Assembly: GCF_014649795.1 (NCBI RefSeq)
Contig: NZ_BMTS01000005.1
Location: forward strand, 424,648 to 488,647
Length of the DNA: 64,000 bases
Direction of reading: 5' to 3'
Origin: Streptomyces melanogenes
Lineage (GTDB): Bacteria; Actinomycetota; Actinomycetes; Streptomycetales; Streptomycetaceae
Positions 48,458 through 57,673 of this stretch are shown here, piece after piece. Numbering within the stretch: the first letter of the stretch is position 1; each line of letters opens with the position of its first letter. Under the pieces are notes generated by a model, which saw only the letters and a program-made list of their open reading frames with translations, searched no databases and had not been told where the DNA came from. A program made the translations under genes and the position numbers.

Positions 48458-50080
48458 TTGGACAGCCAGGGCGGGATCACCGTGCAGCGCGCTCTGGAGC
48501 TGCCCGGGCTGCGCGGCGGGCTCCCCGAGGTGGTCGCCGGGGCCGAGCGCCTGGGCCGCACGGTGCGCTGGGTGCACGCGGGCGAGGTCCCGAACATCGC
48601 CTCGCTGCTCAAGGGCGGCGAGCTGCTGCTGACCACGGGCCTTGGCCTGGGCACCCGCCCCGCCGAGCAGCGCGCCTTCGTGCGGCGCCTGGCCGAGCGG
48701 GGCATCGCCGCCCTGGTCGTCGAGCTCGGCCCGCGCTTCAGCCGCCTGCCCGCCACCATCGTGGACACCGCGCGGGCGGCCGGGCTGCCGCTGGTCGCGC
48801 TCCACCGCGAGGTGCCGTTCGTGACGGTCACGGAGGAGATCCACACCGAGATCGTCAACGGCCACTACGCCCTGCTCCAGCGCGCCGAGGAGGTGCACCG
48901 GCGGTGCACCGAGGCGCTGCTCTCGGGCGGCGGCGTGCCCCAGGTCCTGTCGATCCTGGCCGACTTCACGGCCAACCCGGTGTTCCTGGAGACCCCGGAC
49001 GGCCAGCTGCTCTACGCGGCCGCCGGCTCCGCCGAGGCGGGCGCCGACCCGCTCCAGGTGTGGGAGGGGCTGCGCGGCCAGCGCGAGTCCCGCGAGTCGG
49101 GGCCGCCGACGGGCGCGGCCCTGGTGGACGTGCCGGGCGGCGGCCACGGCACCGGGGCGGTCCGGGCCCGGCTCGTCCTGCTGGCCGTCGCCGCGCCGCT
49201 GCTGCCGGTCCACCGGATGGCGGCGGAGCGGGCCGCGGGCATCCTCGCGGTGGTGCTGATGCAGGCGCGCCAGGAGGAGGAGCTGGCGGCGCGCGGGCGC
49301 GGCGACTTCCTGACCGACCTGGCCGAGGGCCGCATCACCGCCGAGGACGCGCCCGCGCAGGCGAAGGTGCTGGGCTTCAAACCGGGCGAGGGCCCGCTGC
49401 TGCCGGTGGTGATGCGGCTGGCCTCCGAGCTCTCCCCCACCGGCAACTGGGCGGTCCTGGCCCGCGCGGTCCTGGAGGAGCTGTCCTCGGTGGGCGTGCC
49501 GGTCCTGCTGGGCGTACGGCCGGTGGAGGGCCGGGTGCCGCTGCTGCTGGGGCTGCGCTCGGAGTCGGAGCGCACGGCGGTCGCCGACCGGGTGGCGGCG
49601 GCGCTGCGGGCCGGTGTGGAGCGCGCCGGGCTCGCCCGGGCCGGGGCGCGGCCGGTGGTGGTCGTCGGGGTGGCGGGCGGCTGGGCGGCGGCCTCGGCGG
49701 GGCTGCGCCACGCGGGCGAGACCGCCGCGGCCGCGCAGGGCCTGTCCGAGCGGCCCTGGTACGACGCCCGGCGCCTGGACATCGACCTGCTGCTGTGGCG
49801 GCTGCGCGAGCACCCGGACCTGGCGGCCTTCGTGGAGCGCGCCATCGGGCCGCTGCGCACCCACGACGCGGCCTCGCGCCCGCCGCTGCTGCCCACCCTG
49901 GAGACCTATCTGGCGCACGCGGGCCGCAAGGCGGAGACGGCCCGCGAGCTGCACCTCAACCGGCAGACGCTCTACAACCGCCTCGCCCGGATCGCGGAGC
50001 TGCTCGGCACGGACCTGGACGACCCGCAGACGGTACTGGCGCTGTCCCTGGCCCTGCGGGCCCGCCGCCACGTCCCGTAA
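48458..50080 (+). CDS. PucR family transcriptional regulator
   Basis: A 540-residue regulator. The N-terminal PucR sensory domain has 'VQRALELPGLRGGLPEVVAG', 'VRWVHAGEVPNIASLLKGGELLLTTGLGL' (in parts) and 'LPLVALHREVPFVTVTEEIH'. A GGDEF-like central region (about 290-440) follows. The C-terminal helix-turn-helix_30 domain is 'TLETYLAHAGRKAETARELHLNRQTLYNRLARIAELLG' (in parts). PucR proteins activate purine or nitrogen compound catabolic genes. The start is the TTG at 48458 with GAGG upstream. An inverted repeat lies just before the gene. The neighbouring BBE oxidase could be a target. Confidence 0.93.
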   Translation: MDSQGGITVQRALELPGLRGGLPEVVAGAERLGRTVRWVHAGEVPNIASLLKGGELLLTTGLGLGTRPAEQRAFVRRLAERGIAALVVELGPRFSRLPATIVDTARAAGLPLVALHREVPFVTVTEEIHTEIVNGHYALLQRAEEVHRRCTEALLSGGGVPQVLSILADFTANPVFLETPDGQLLYAAAGSAEAGADPLQVWEGLRGQRESRESGPPTGAALVDVPGGGHGTGAVRARLVLLAVAAPLLPVHRMAAERAAGILAVVLMQARQEEELAARGRGDFLTDLAEGRITAEDAPAQAKVLGFKPGEGPLLPVVMRLASELSPTGNWAVLARAVLEELSSVGVPVLLGVRPVEGRVPLLLGLRSESERTAVADRVAAALRAGVERAGLARAGARPVVVVGVAGGWAAASAGLRHAGETAAAAQGLSERPWYDARRLDIDLLLWRLREHPDLAAFVERAIGPLRTHDAASRPPLLPTLETYLAHAGRKAETARELHLNRQTLYNRLARIAELLGTDLDDPQTVLALSLALRARRHVP

Positions 50081-50084
50081 CGCC

Positions 50085-51167
50085 TCACCATCCGTGGCGT
50101 TGCGTCAACTCGTCGTAGACGCTGAGCACTTGAGCCACCGTCTCGTCCTCGGTCGGCCAGTCCGCCGCCTGTACGAGTCCGGCCTCGGCGAGCTCGCGGC
50201 GCCGCCCGGGGTCGGCGAGCAGCCGCGCCACGGCGTCCCCGAGCGCCGCCGCGTCCCCGTACGGCACCAGCTCGGCCGCGTCCCCGACGAGTTCCGGCAC
50301 CCCGCCAACGGCGGTGGCGACCAGCGGCACGCCGAGCCGCAGCGCCTCCTGGGCAAGGAGCGAGCGCCCCTCCCAGCGGCTCGCGAGGACGGCCGCGTCG
50401 GCGGCAGCCAGCAGCTCGGTGACGTCGTCGCGCCGCCCGAGCAGCTTCACCGGCAGCGCCTCCGCCTCGATGCGCCGCTGGAGCGCGGCCCGCTGCCTGC
50501 CCTCCCCCGCGATCGCCAGCACCGGTACGGGGTCGAGCGCCTTCCAGCGGTGGGCGGCATCCAGGAGCACGTCGTACCCCCGGTGCTCGACCAGACTGCC
50601 GACGGCGATGAGCAACGGCCGGTCCACGGCGCCCAGTTCGGCCCGCGCCTTGCCGTCCGGGACGGGCGTACGGGGCGCGGGCACCGCGACCGCGGCGAGC
50701 CGGGCGTCCCGGGCGCCGCGCCGCCGGGCCCGGTCGACCAGGTCGGAGGAGGTGCCCAGCACCACGGCGGCCGCGCGGGCCGCCCGCCGCTCCAGGACCC
50801 GCAGCATGCGGCCCCGGGCACCCTCGGCATGGGCGCGGGTGTGCCACGTGACGACGAGGGGGATCGCGCGCCGCCCGCCCAGGGCGAGGGCCGTCCGTAC
50901 GGCCGCGTGCAGCCCGTGGGCGTGCACCACGTCCGCGCCCGCGCAGACCGCCCGCAGGGCGCCGACCGCCACCGGGTCGCCGCGCCGGGGCACGGGCACG
51001 AAGTGGGCGCCCGCACCCTGGAAGTCGAACTCCCGCTCAAGCGCGGCGGGGGCGCAGACGGTAACCCGTACGCCCCGCGCGGCGAGGCCCGCCGCCAGCG
51101 AGCGCACGTGCGCGCTGCTGCCCGCGCTGCCGCCGCCCAGCACTTGGACCGTACGCAGCTGTGACAC
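50085..51167 (-). CDS. Glycosyltransferase family 4 protein
   Basis: A 360-residue GT-B glycosyltransferase. The acceptor domain starts 'RTVQVLGGGSAGSSAHVRSLAAGLAARG'; 'HAHGLHAAVRTALALG' and 'LVVTWHTRAH' follow. The donor domain has 'LLIAVGSLVEHRGYDVLLDAA', 'LAIAGEGRQRAALQ' and the E-x7-E-like 'SRWEGRSLLAQEALRLGVPLVAT' (in parts) for nucleotide-sugar binding. The GTG at 51167 has GGGAG upstream. It converges with the PucR gene, 4 bases apart. The product is unknown (lipid- or cell-envelope-linked sugar). Confidence 0.9.
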   Translation of the reverse strand: MSQLRTVQVLGGGSAGSSAHVRSLAAGLAARGVRVTVCAPAALEREFDFQGAGAHFVPVPRRGDPVAVGALRAVCAGADVVHAHGLHAAVRTALALGGRRAIPLVVTWHTRAHAEGARGRMLRVLERRAARAAAVVLGTSSDLVDRARRRGARDARLAAVAVPAPRTPVPDGKARAELGAVDRPLLIAVGSLVEHRGYDVLLDAAHRWKALDPVPVLAIAGEGRQRAALQRRIEAEALPVKLLGRRDDVTELLAAADAAVLASRWEGRSLLAQEALRLGVPLVATAVGGVPELVGDAAELVPYGDAAALGDAVARLLADPGRRRELAEAGLVQAADWPTEDETVAQVLSVYDELTQRHGW

Positions 51168-51323
51168 GTGAACAGGCTCCCGGGTCGGCGGTGGGCCGGT
51201 GTGGACCCCGGCCAAGGATGCCAGCCCGCACGGACGTTCCGCCCCCGTCCGGACGTTTCCCCGTGTCGACAGGCGGCGGCCGGTCCGGGGGACCACCCAC
51301 ACGGGTGAACTCCCGGACCGCGC

Positions 51324-53054
51324 TTACCCCTCGGCCCGTGCCGTCGCCAGCAGCTCCTCCGCGTGCGCCCTGGCCGTCTCGGAGTCCTCCTGGCCCGCCA
51401 GCATCCGGGAGAGCTCGCGGACCCGGTCCTCGCCCTCCAGGACGGTGACGCCGGACCGGGTGACCGTGCCGTCGTTGGTCTTCTCCACCAGGAGCTGACG
51501 GTCCGCGAAGGCCGCCACCTGGGGCAGATGGGTCACCACGACGACCTGCGCCGACTTGGCGAGCTTCGCCAGGCGCCGGCCGATCTCGACCGCCGCCCGG
51601 CCGCCGACGCCCGCGTCGACCTCGTCGAAGAGGTACGTGGGCACCGGGTCCGTGCCCGCGAAGACCACCTCGACCGCGAGCATCACCCGGGAGAGCTCAC
51701 CGCCCGAGGCGCCCTTGGCGATCGGCCGGGCCGGGGCGCCCGGGTGCGGGGCGAGCAGCAGCTCCACCTCGTCCGCGCCGGTCGGCCCGTACGCCACGGT
51801 CCGCCCGTCCACCTCGACGCCCTCGGGGTCCTCCACCTGCCGTACCGCGAACGACACCCGCGCGTGCGGCATCGCCAGCGACGCCAGCTCGGCCGTCACC
51901 GCGTCCGCGAAGCGGGCCGCGGCCTCGGTGCGGGCGCCGGTCAACTCCTGGGCGAGCACGGACAGTTCGCCGCGCAGCCCGTCCCGCTCGGCCGTCAGCT
52001 CGCCGATCCGGTCGTCGTCGCCGTCCAGCTCGGTCAGCCGGGCGGCGCTCTGCTGCGCCCAGGCGAGGACGGCCTCGATGTCCTCGCCGTACTTGCGGGT
52101 CAGCGCGGTAAGCGCCGCTCGCCGCTCCTCCACGGCCGCGAGCCGCAGGGGGTCGGCGTCGAGGTCGTCCGCGTACCCGGCGAGCTCGCCCGCCACGTCA
52201 CCGAGCAGGATCCCGACCTCGCCGATGCGCTCGGCGAGCGCGGCCAGGGCGGGGTCGTGCGACCGTACGGCGTCCAGGGCCCGGTGCGCGCCCGCGACCA
52301 GGGTGGTCGCGTCGACGCTCTCCGGGTCCTCGGGGTTGCCCGCGAGGGCGGCGTGCGCGAGGGCGGCCGCGGACGCCAGCGCCTCGGCGTGGCCGAGCCG
52401 TCCGGCCTCGGCGGCGAGCTCGGTGTCCTCGCCCGCCAGCGGCTCGACCGCGGCGATCTCGTCGAGCCCGAACCGCAGCAGATCGGCCTCCTGCGCCCGC
52501 TCGCGCGCCCGCGTGGTCAGCTCCTCCAGCTCCCCGGCGACGGCCCGCAGCCGCCGGTACGCCTCCGCGTACTTGGCCAGCGGCCCGGCCACGGCGTCCC
52601 CGGCGTACCGGTCGAGGGCCTCGCGCTGCCGGGCGGGGCGCAGCAGCCCCTGCTGATCGGTCTGGCCGTGGACGGCGATGAGCTCGTCGGCCAGCTCCGC
52701 GAGCACGCCGACGGGCACGGAGCGTCCGCCGAGGAACGCCCTCGACCGCCCCTCCGCCGAGACGGTACGGCTCACCAGCAGCGCGCCCTCGTCGAGCTCG
52801 GCCCCGGCCTCCTCCGCGCGGATCGCCGCGGTGGCGCCCGGGCGCAGCGCGATCCGCCCCTCGACGACCGCCGACTTGGCGCCGATCCGCACCAGGGCGG
52901 GGTCGGCGCGCCCGCCGAGCAGCAGCCCCAGGCTGGTGACGACCATGGTCTTGCCCGCGCCGGTCTCGCCGGTCACCGCGGTGAACCCGGGCGACAGCTC
53001 GACGACAGCGTCGTCGATGACCCCGAGCGACCGTATCCGCATCTCCTCCAACAC
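51324..53054 (-). CDS. recN: DNA repair protein RecN
   Basis: A 576-residue SMC-like ATPase for double-strand-break repair. The N-terminal head has Walker A 'VTGETGAGKTMVVTSLGLLLGG' (in parts). The coiled-coil middle is Ala/Glu/Arg-rich. The C-terminal head has signature 'KGASGGELSRVMLAVEV' and Walker B 'TYLFDEVDAGVGGRAA', followed by 'VVVVTHLPQVAAFAD'. The GTG at 53054 is used (VLEEMRIRS); the ATG at 53042 directly follows GGAGGAG. It lies downstream of nadK and tlyA as in other actinobacteria. Confidence 0.97.
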   Translation of the reverse strand: MLEEMRIRSLGVIDDAVVELSPGFTAVTGETGAGKTMVVTSLGLLLGGRADPALVRIGAKSAVVEGRIALRPGATAAIRAEEAGAELDEGALLVSRTVSAEGRSRAFLGGRSVPVGVLAELADELIAVHGQTDQQGLLRPARQREALDRYAGDAVAGPLAKYAEAYRRLRAVAGELEELTTRARERAQEADLLRFGLDEIAAVEPLAGEDTELAAEAGRLGHAEALASAAALAHAALAGNPEDPESVDATTLVAGAHRALDAVRSHDPALAALAERIGEVGILLGDVAGELAGYADDLDADPLRLAAVEERRAALTALTRKYGEDIEAVLAWAQQSAARLTELDGDDDRIGELTAERDGLRGELSVLAQELTGARTEAAARFADAVTAELASLAMPHARVSFAVRQVEDPEGVEVDGRTVAYGPTGADEVELLLAPHPGAPARPIAKGASGGELSRVMLAVEVVFAGTDPVPTYLFDEVDAGVGGRAAVEIGRRLAKLAKSAQVVVVTHLPQVAAFADRQLLVEKTNDGTVTRSGVTVLEGEDRVRELSRMLAGQEDSETARAHAEELLATARAEG

Positions 53055-53137
53055 GCCCCCGACCTTACGAGGTCCCGGCCCCCCTGTGCGACGCCCCCCA
53101 CACCCTCACCCACCCGATTGACCCGCGTGCCGCTTTT

Positions 53138-53300
53138 GTCTGCGGATCGTGCTGGGTTGCTCGCGCAGTTCCCCGCGCCCCTGAAGGGGCGCCCCTTCAG
53201 GGGCGCGGGGAACTGCGCGACCAGTTGGGGACGGCCCGCAGACGAAGAACCAGGCCGCCCGCCAGAGGGCTTTCGGGAAGGGGCGGGGTGGGGGCCCAAC
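53138..53300. repeat. Dispersed Streptomyces intergenic element with a 60-bp perfect palindrome
   Basis: Positions 53161-53220 form a perfect 60-bp palindrome (30-bp arms, centre between 53190 and 53191). It is enclosed by GTCTGCGG (53138-53145) and CCGCAGAC (53236-53243), a second level of inverted symmetry. A tail at 53253-53294 is nearly identical to 36521-36563. The element lies between nadK and recN and could also act as a terminator or RNA structure in the polycistronic message. Confidence 0.75.
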
Positions 53301-53303
53301 AGG

Positions 53304-54263
53304 TCAGTGCGGCGCGCCCCGCCACCCACTCACCGGCAGCGCGAACTTCGCCACCAAGCGGTCCGTGAACGACGCGTGGTGCAGGCGGGCCAGGCGGACA
53401 GGAACGGCCCCCCGCCGAACCTCCACCCGCGCCCCCGGCGGCAACTCCACCGTCCGACGCCCGTCACACCACAGCACCCCGTGCGGCGTATGCGGCTGCA
53501 CCTCCACCGCCAGCACCGAACTCGGCGACGTCACCAGCGGCTTGGCGAACAGCGCGTGCGCGCTGATCGGCACCATCAGCAGCGCCTCGACCTCCGGCCA
53601 CACCACCGGCCCGCCCGCCGAGAAGGCGTACGCCGTCGACCCGGTCGGCGTCGCGTACACGATCCCGTCGCACCCGAACCCGGTCACCGGCCGCCCGTCG
53701 ATCTCCAGGACGACCTCCAGCATCCGCTCGGGCGACACCTTCTGCACGGCGGCCTCGTTCAGCGCCCAGTCGGTGTGCACCACGTCGCCGTTGCTGTGCA
53801 CCACGACGTCGAGGGTCATCCGCTCCTCGACCTCGTAGGAGCGCGTGACCACCCGGTCCACGACCTTGTCCAGGTCGTCGCGCTCCGCCTCGGCGAGGAA
53901 CCCGACCCGCCCGAGGTTGACGCCGAGCATCGGCACCCCGGATGCCCGCGCGAACTCGGCGCCGCGCAGCAGCGTCCCGTCCCCGCCGAGCACGATCAGC
54001 AGCTCACACCCGTCGAGGCACTGCGGGGTCGCCTCCTTGACCGTGTGCACGGACGCGGACTCCGGCAGCGGGATGTCGGCCGCCTCCGCCTCCAGGACCC
54101 GCACCCCGATGCCGGACCGCAGCAGCCCCCGCACCACCAGCTCCGCGCTGCGGATGGCGGCGGGCCGCCCGGTGTGCGCGAGCAGGAACACCGTGCGCTC
54201 CGAGCTCCGCTCGCACGCGCCGTCCCCCCCGCGCGTCTCCTCCGCGTTCCCCAACGAGCTCAA
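53304..54263 (-). CDS. nadK: NAD kinase
   Basis: A 319-residue enzyme phosphorylating NAD to NADP. The hallmark 'VLGGDGTLLRGAEFAR' (GGDGT) and 'GVNLGRVGFLAEAE' are present. The catalytic/NAD region 'ALNEAAVQK' and 'GFGCDGIVYATPTGSTAYAFSAGGP' (in parts) is also present. The start is a TTG at 54263 overlapping the tlyA stop by 4 bases (TTGA), showing coupling. A shorter ATG is not obvious before the first strand (TVFLLAHTGR). Confidence 0.97.
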   Translation of the reverse strand: MSSLGNAEETRGGDGACERSSERTVFLLAHTGRPAAIRSAELVVRGLLRSGIGVRVLEAEAADIPLPESASVHTVKEATPQCLDGCELLIVLGGDGTLLRGAEFARASGVPMLGVNLGRVGFLAEAERDDLDKVVDRVVTRSYEVEERMTLDVVVHSNGDVVHTDWALNEAAVQKVSPERMLEVVLEIDGRPVTGFGCDGIVYATPTGSTAYAFSAGGPVVWPEVEALLMVPISAHALFAKPLVTSPSSVLAVEVQPHTPHGVLWCDGRRTVELPPGARVEVRRGAVPVRLARLHHASFTDRLVAKFALPVSGWRGAPH

Positions 54264-55075
54264 CTAGGTCCCTCCGCCACTGCACGCTCGACATCAGCCG
54301 GATCCAGCGCGGGCGCCCCGGCCCGCAGCCACAGAAAGTATTCGACATTGCCGGAGGGTCCGGGCAGCGGGCTGGCCGTGACCCCCAGCACACCGAGCCC
54401 CAGCGCGGCGGCCTGCCCGGCCACCGTGCGCACGGTCTCGGCCCGCAACTCCGGGCTGCGCACCACACCGCCGCTGCCGAGCCGGTCCTTGCCGATCTCG
54501 AACTGCGGCTTGACCATCAGCACCAGGTCCGCGTCCGGCGCGCAGCACCGCACCAGCGCGGGCAGCACGAGCCCGAGCGCGATGAAGGACAGGTCCCCGA
54601 CCACCAGGTCGACCGGCTCGCCGTCGATGTCGTCGAGCGTCAACTCCCGTACGTTCGTCCGGTCCTTGACGGTGACCCGGTCGTCGCTCTGGAGCGACCA
54701 GGCGAGCTGTCCGTACCCGACGTCCACCGCCACCACGTGCCCCGCGCCGGAGCGCAGCAGCACGTCCGTGAAGCCGCCGGTGGAGGCGCCCGCGTCCAGC
54801 GCCCGGCGCCCCTCGACCTTCAGCCCCCGCGGGACGAAGGCGGCCAGCGCCCCGGCCAGCTTGTGGCCGCCGCGCGAGACGTAGTCCGGGTCGCTGTCGT
54901 CCTCGGCCACGACGATGGCGGCGGCCGTCTCGACCTGGGTGGCGGACTTGGTGGCGACGGTCTTGCCGACCGTCACCCGCCCGGCGGCGATCAGCTGCGC
55001 GGCGTGCTCACGGGACCGGGCGAGCTTCCGGCGGACCAGCTCGGCGTCGAGGCGGCGGCGTGCCACTCCTGCCAC
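54260..55075 (-). CDS. tlyA: TlyA family rRNA 2'-O-methyltransferase
   Basis: A 271-residue protein with an N-terminal S4 RNA-binding domain ('RRRLDAELVRRKLARSREHAAQLIAAGRV' in parts) and an FtsJ-type methyltransferase domain. SAM motif: 'ALDAGASTGGFTDVLLRSGA'. The K-D-K-E-like set includes 'MVKPQFE'. TlyA methylates 16S and 23S rRNA at capreomycin-sensitive positions in mycobacteria; the same activity is inferred here. The GTG at 55075 has AGGAG 10 bases upstream; the GTG at 55066 is an alternative. Coupled with nadK downstream. Confidence 0.95.
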   Translation of the reverse strand: MAGVARRRLDAELVRRKLARSREHAAQLIAAGRVTVGKTVATKSATQVETAAAIVVAEDDSDPDYVSRGGHKLAGALAAFVPRGLKVEGRRALDAGASTGGFTDVLLRSGAGHVVAVDVGYGQLAWSLQSDDRVTVKDRTNVRELTLDDIDGEPVDLVVGDLSFIALGLVLPALVRCCAPDADLVLMVKPQFEIGKDRLGSGGVVRSPELRAETVRTVAGQAAALGLGVLGVTASPLPGPSGNVEYFLWLRAGAPALDPADVERAVAEGPS

Positions 55076-55082
55076 GTTCGGT

Positions 55083-55361
55083 TCAGCTCCTGTTGTCGTA
55101 CGTATGTGATGCGGGGGACGGGACCGGCGGCCCCGGGCGGGCGTCGAGCGCGCCCAGCGTCTCGCGCAGCCCCCCGTGTACATCCTCGTACACCTCGACG
55201 TGTCCGCCCGTATCGAGGTGGTCGACGTCCGCGAGCCGCTCGACCAGGGCGTCCACCCGGGGGTCGCCGGTGGGCTCGCGGGGCACGTCCAGGGGTGCCG
55301 GACCGGCGGGGTCGTCGTGCGCGCCGGCCTCCGCCCCGGGCTCCGGCATCAAGTCGCTCAT
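55083..55361 (-). CDS. Small conserved protein upstream of tlyA
   Basis: A 92-residue acidic protein. The N-terminal half is variable and Pro-rich; the conserved segment is 'DPRVDALVERLADVDHLDTGGHVEVYEDVHGGLRETL' (in parts). The same small gene lies before tlyA in mycobacteria (Rv1693 position). The stop is 7 bases before the tlyA start, so they are co-transcribed. No function is known. Confidence 0.75.
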   Translation of the reverse strand: MSDLMPEPGAEAGAHDDPAGPAPLDVPREPTGDPRVDALVERLADVDHLDTGGHVEVYEDVHGGLRETLGALDARPGPPVPSPASHTYDNRS

Positions 55362-55403
55362 GCCAAGACGCTACCGCGTGGGCCTGCGGTACGGTCGATC
55401 ACG

Positions 55404-55751
55404 ATGGCGACGATGGAGGAGTGCCGCGCGGCACTCGACGAACTTTCCGACAACCTGGCGGGCGCGAACGGCGACGTGCGCGCCGCCGCCGCGCTCGACC
55501 GCTCGCTGAGCTGCCACATCACGGACCTGGACCGTACGTTCACCGGGCGGCTGCGGGACGGCCGCATCGAGGTCGAGCGCACCCTGGACGGCCCGCCGGG
55601 CGAGCGCGCCCAGATCCGTCTGGCCATGAAGGGCGACGACCTGGTGGCAATGGTCGCGGGCGAGCTGAACTTCGCGCGGGCCTGGACGTCGGGCCGGGTC
55701 CGCCTGGAGGCGGGCTTCCGCGACCTGCTCAGGCTGCGGACGCTGCTGTAG
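55404..55751 (+). CDS. SCP2 sterol-binding domain protein
   Basis: A 115-residue single-domain protein. The SCP2-like features are 'ECRAALDELSDNLAGA', 'HITDLDRTFTGRLRDGRIEV' and 'RLAMKGDDLVAMVAGELNFARAWTSGRVRLEAG' (in parts). Such small domains bind lipids or hydrophobic ligands. The start is the ATG at 55404. It is divergent from the tlyA operon, with 42 bases between starts. Confidence 0.85.
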   Translation: MATMEECRAALDELSDNLAGANGDVRAAAALDRSLSCHITDLDRTFTGRLRDGRIEVERTLDGPPGERAQIRLAMKGDDLVAMVAGELNFARAWTSGRVRLEAGFRDLLRLRTLL

Positions 55752-55781
55752 CGACCCGGCCCCTTCAGGCCGTACGGAACA

Positions 55782-56585
55782 TCAGGCCACCCTCGCCCCG
55801 TCCCGCTGCCGCGCCGCCGGCACCACCAGCGGCGTGCCCGTCTCCGGGTCGTCGATGACCTGGCAGCGGACCCCGAACACCTCCCGTACGAGCTCCGCCG
55901 TGACGATCCGCGACGGCGGGCCCTCGGCCACGATCTCGCCGCCGCGCATCGCGATCAGGTGCGAGGCGTACCGGGCGGCCTGGTTGAGGTCGTGCAGCAC
56001 CGCGACCAGCGTGCGCCCCTGGGACTCGTGCAGCTCGGCGCACAGGTCCAGGACCTCTATCTGGTGCTGGATGTCCAGGAACGTGGTCGGCTCGTCGAGC
56101 AGCAGCAGCGGCGTCTGCTGGGCCAGCGCCATCGCGATCCAGACCCGCTGGCGCTGCCCGCCGGACAGCTCGTCGACGTACCGCTCCCCCAGCTCGCCCA
56201 CGCCGGTGGCATCCATCGACTCCTGGACGATCCGCTCGTCCTCGGACGACCACTGGCGCAGCAGCCCCTGGTGCGGGTAGCGGCCGCGCGCGACCAGGTC
56301 GGCGACCGTGATCCCGTCCGGCGCGATCGACGACTGGGGCAGCAGCCCGAGGGTCTTGGCGACCTTCTTCGCGGGCATCGAGTGGATGGTCTGCCCGTCG
56401 AGCAACACCCGCCCCTCGCTGGGCTTCAGCATCCGCGACAGGGCGCGCAGGAGCGTGGACTTGCCGCAGGCGTTGGGGCCGACGATGACCGTGAACGAGT
56501 GGTCGGGGATCTCCACCGAGAGGTCCTTGGCGATCACCCGCTGGTCGTAGCCGAGGGTCACCGAATCGGCGCTGAGGCGCTGCAT
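55782..56585 (-). CDS. Iron-siderophore ABC transporter ATP-binding protein
   Basis: A 267-residue FecE/FepC-type ATPase: Walker A 'GPNACGKSTLLRALSRML', 'DLVARGRYPHQ', signature 'LSGGQRQRVWIAMALAQ', Walker B 'LLLLDEPTTFLDI' and switch 'VLHDLNQA', all intact. The ATG at 56585 has AGGAG 7 bases upstream. An in-frame ATG at 56648 overlaps the permease stop (ATGA) and would add 21 disordered residues. Third gene of the iron-box operon. Confidence 0.93.
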   Translation of the reverse strand: MQRLSADSVTLGYDQRVIAKDLSVEIPDHSFTVIVGPNACGKSTLLRALSRMLKPSEGRVLLDGQTIHSMPAKKVAKTLGLLPQSSIAPDGITVADLVARGRYPHQGLLRQWSSEDERIVQESMDATGVGELGERYVDELSGGQRQRVWIAMALAQQTPLLLLDEPTTFLDIQHQIEVLDLCAELHESQGRTLVAVLHDLNQAARYASHLIAMRGGEIVAEGPPSRIVTAELVREVFGVRCQVIDDPETGTPLVVPAARQRDGARVA

Positions 56586-56644
56586 GCTCGTACTCCTGGA
56601 GGAAGAACCGGAATCCGTACGGGGGTCGGGAAGGTGCGGGCCGC

Positions 56645-57673
56645 TCATATCCGGCCCGCCTTGCGCTCGGTGACGAGCAGCCACAGCAGATAGAGGCCGC
56701 CGACCACCCCGGTCACCACGCCCACCGGCAGCCTGCTCTCGCCGAACAGCCGCTGGGAGGCCCAGTCGGCGGTGACCAGCAGGGTCGCGCCCATGCAGCC
56801 GGAGGCCAGGATGTTGGGCCCGGTGGCCCTGGTGAGGCGGCGGGCGAGCTGCGGCGCGGTCAGCGCGACGAAGGAGATGGGCCCGGCCGCGGCGGTCCCG
56901 GCGGCGTTGAGGAGCACGGCGGCGAGCATCAGCACGGTCCGGGTCCGCTGAACGGGCACGCCGAGCGCGTACGCCGCGTCGTCGCCCATCTCCAGCATCC
57001 GCAGCGGCCGTCCGTACGCGAGGATCACCGGCAGCAGCAGCGCGAACAGCGCGAGCAGCGGCCACACCTGCGCCCAGTCCCGCCCGTCGAGCGAGCCGGT
57101 CAGCCACACCATGGCCCGGGTCGCGTCGACCAGCTGGGCCTTGGTGAGCAGGTACTGGATGCAGGCGGTGAGCATCGCGGCGGCGCCGATGCCGACGAGC
57201 ACGAGGCGGTAGCCGTGCACGCCCTTCTTCCAGGCGAGCAGATAGACCGCGACGCCGGTCGCGAGCCCGCCGAGCAGGGCGCCGACCGCGACCTCGGTGG
57301 CGCTGCCGCCGAACCAGACGATGACGACGAGGGCGCCGACGGACGAGCCCTGGCCGAAGCCGATGACGTCCGGGCTGCCGAGCGGATTACGGGAGACGGA
57401 CTGGAAGACCGCGCCGGAGATGCCGAACGCGGCGCCCACCAGCAGCCCCACCAGGACCCGGGGCAACCGCAGCTCGTTGACGATGAAGTCCTGCTGGGGG
57501 GTGCCGGAGCCGAAGAGCGTGCGGACGACGTCGAGCGGCGCGATGTCGAAGTCGCCGCTGCCGACGAGGACCACGCCCGCCGCGAGCGCCGCGGCCAGCA
57601 GCGCCACGACGACGACCAGCGAGCGGGTGTCGGCCCGGAACGAGTAACCCCCGGGCGTGCGTACGGCCTTCAC
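56645..57673 (-). CDS. Iron-siderophore ABC transporter permease (FecD/FepG type)
   Basis: A 342-residue FecCD permease with about ten hydrophobic helices. Typical blocks are 'LRLPRVLVGLLVGAAFGISGAVFQSVSRNPLGSPDVIGFGQG' (in parts), 'WLTGSLDGRDW' and 'AAAGPISFVALTAPQLARRLTR'. The GTG start at 57673 overlaps the preceding permease by 4 bases (GTGA). It forms a heterodimeric channel with the 57670-58728 product. Confidence 0.94.
   Translation of the reverse strand: MKAVRTPGGYSFRADTRSLVVVVALLAAALAAGVVLVGSGDFDIAPLDVVRTLFGSGTPQQDFIVNELRLPRVLVGLLVGAAFGISGAVFQSVSRNPLGSPDVIGFGQGSSVGALVVIVWFGGSATEVAVGALLGGLATGVAVYLLAWKKGVHGYRLVLVGIGAAAMLTACIQYLLTKAQLVDATRAMVWLTGSLDGRDWAQVWPLLALFALLLPVILAYGRPLRMLEMGDDAAYALGVPVQRTRTVLMLAAVLLNAAGTAAAGPISFVALTAPQLARRLTRATGPNILASGCMGATLLVTADWASQRLFGESRLPVGVVTGVVGGLYLLWLLVTERKAGRI

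Noticed and set aside
53161..53220. Insertion-sequence terminus
   Set aside because: There is no transposase gene or remnant nearby and the structure is a closed palindrome, better explained as a small dispersed non-autonomous element.
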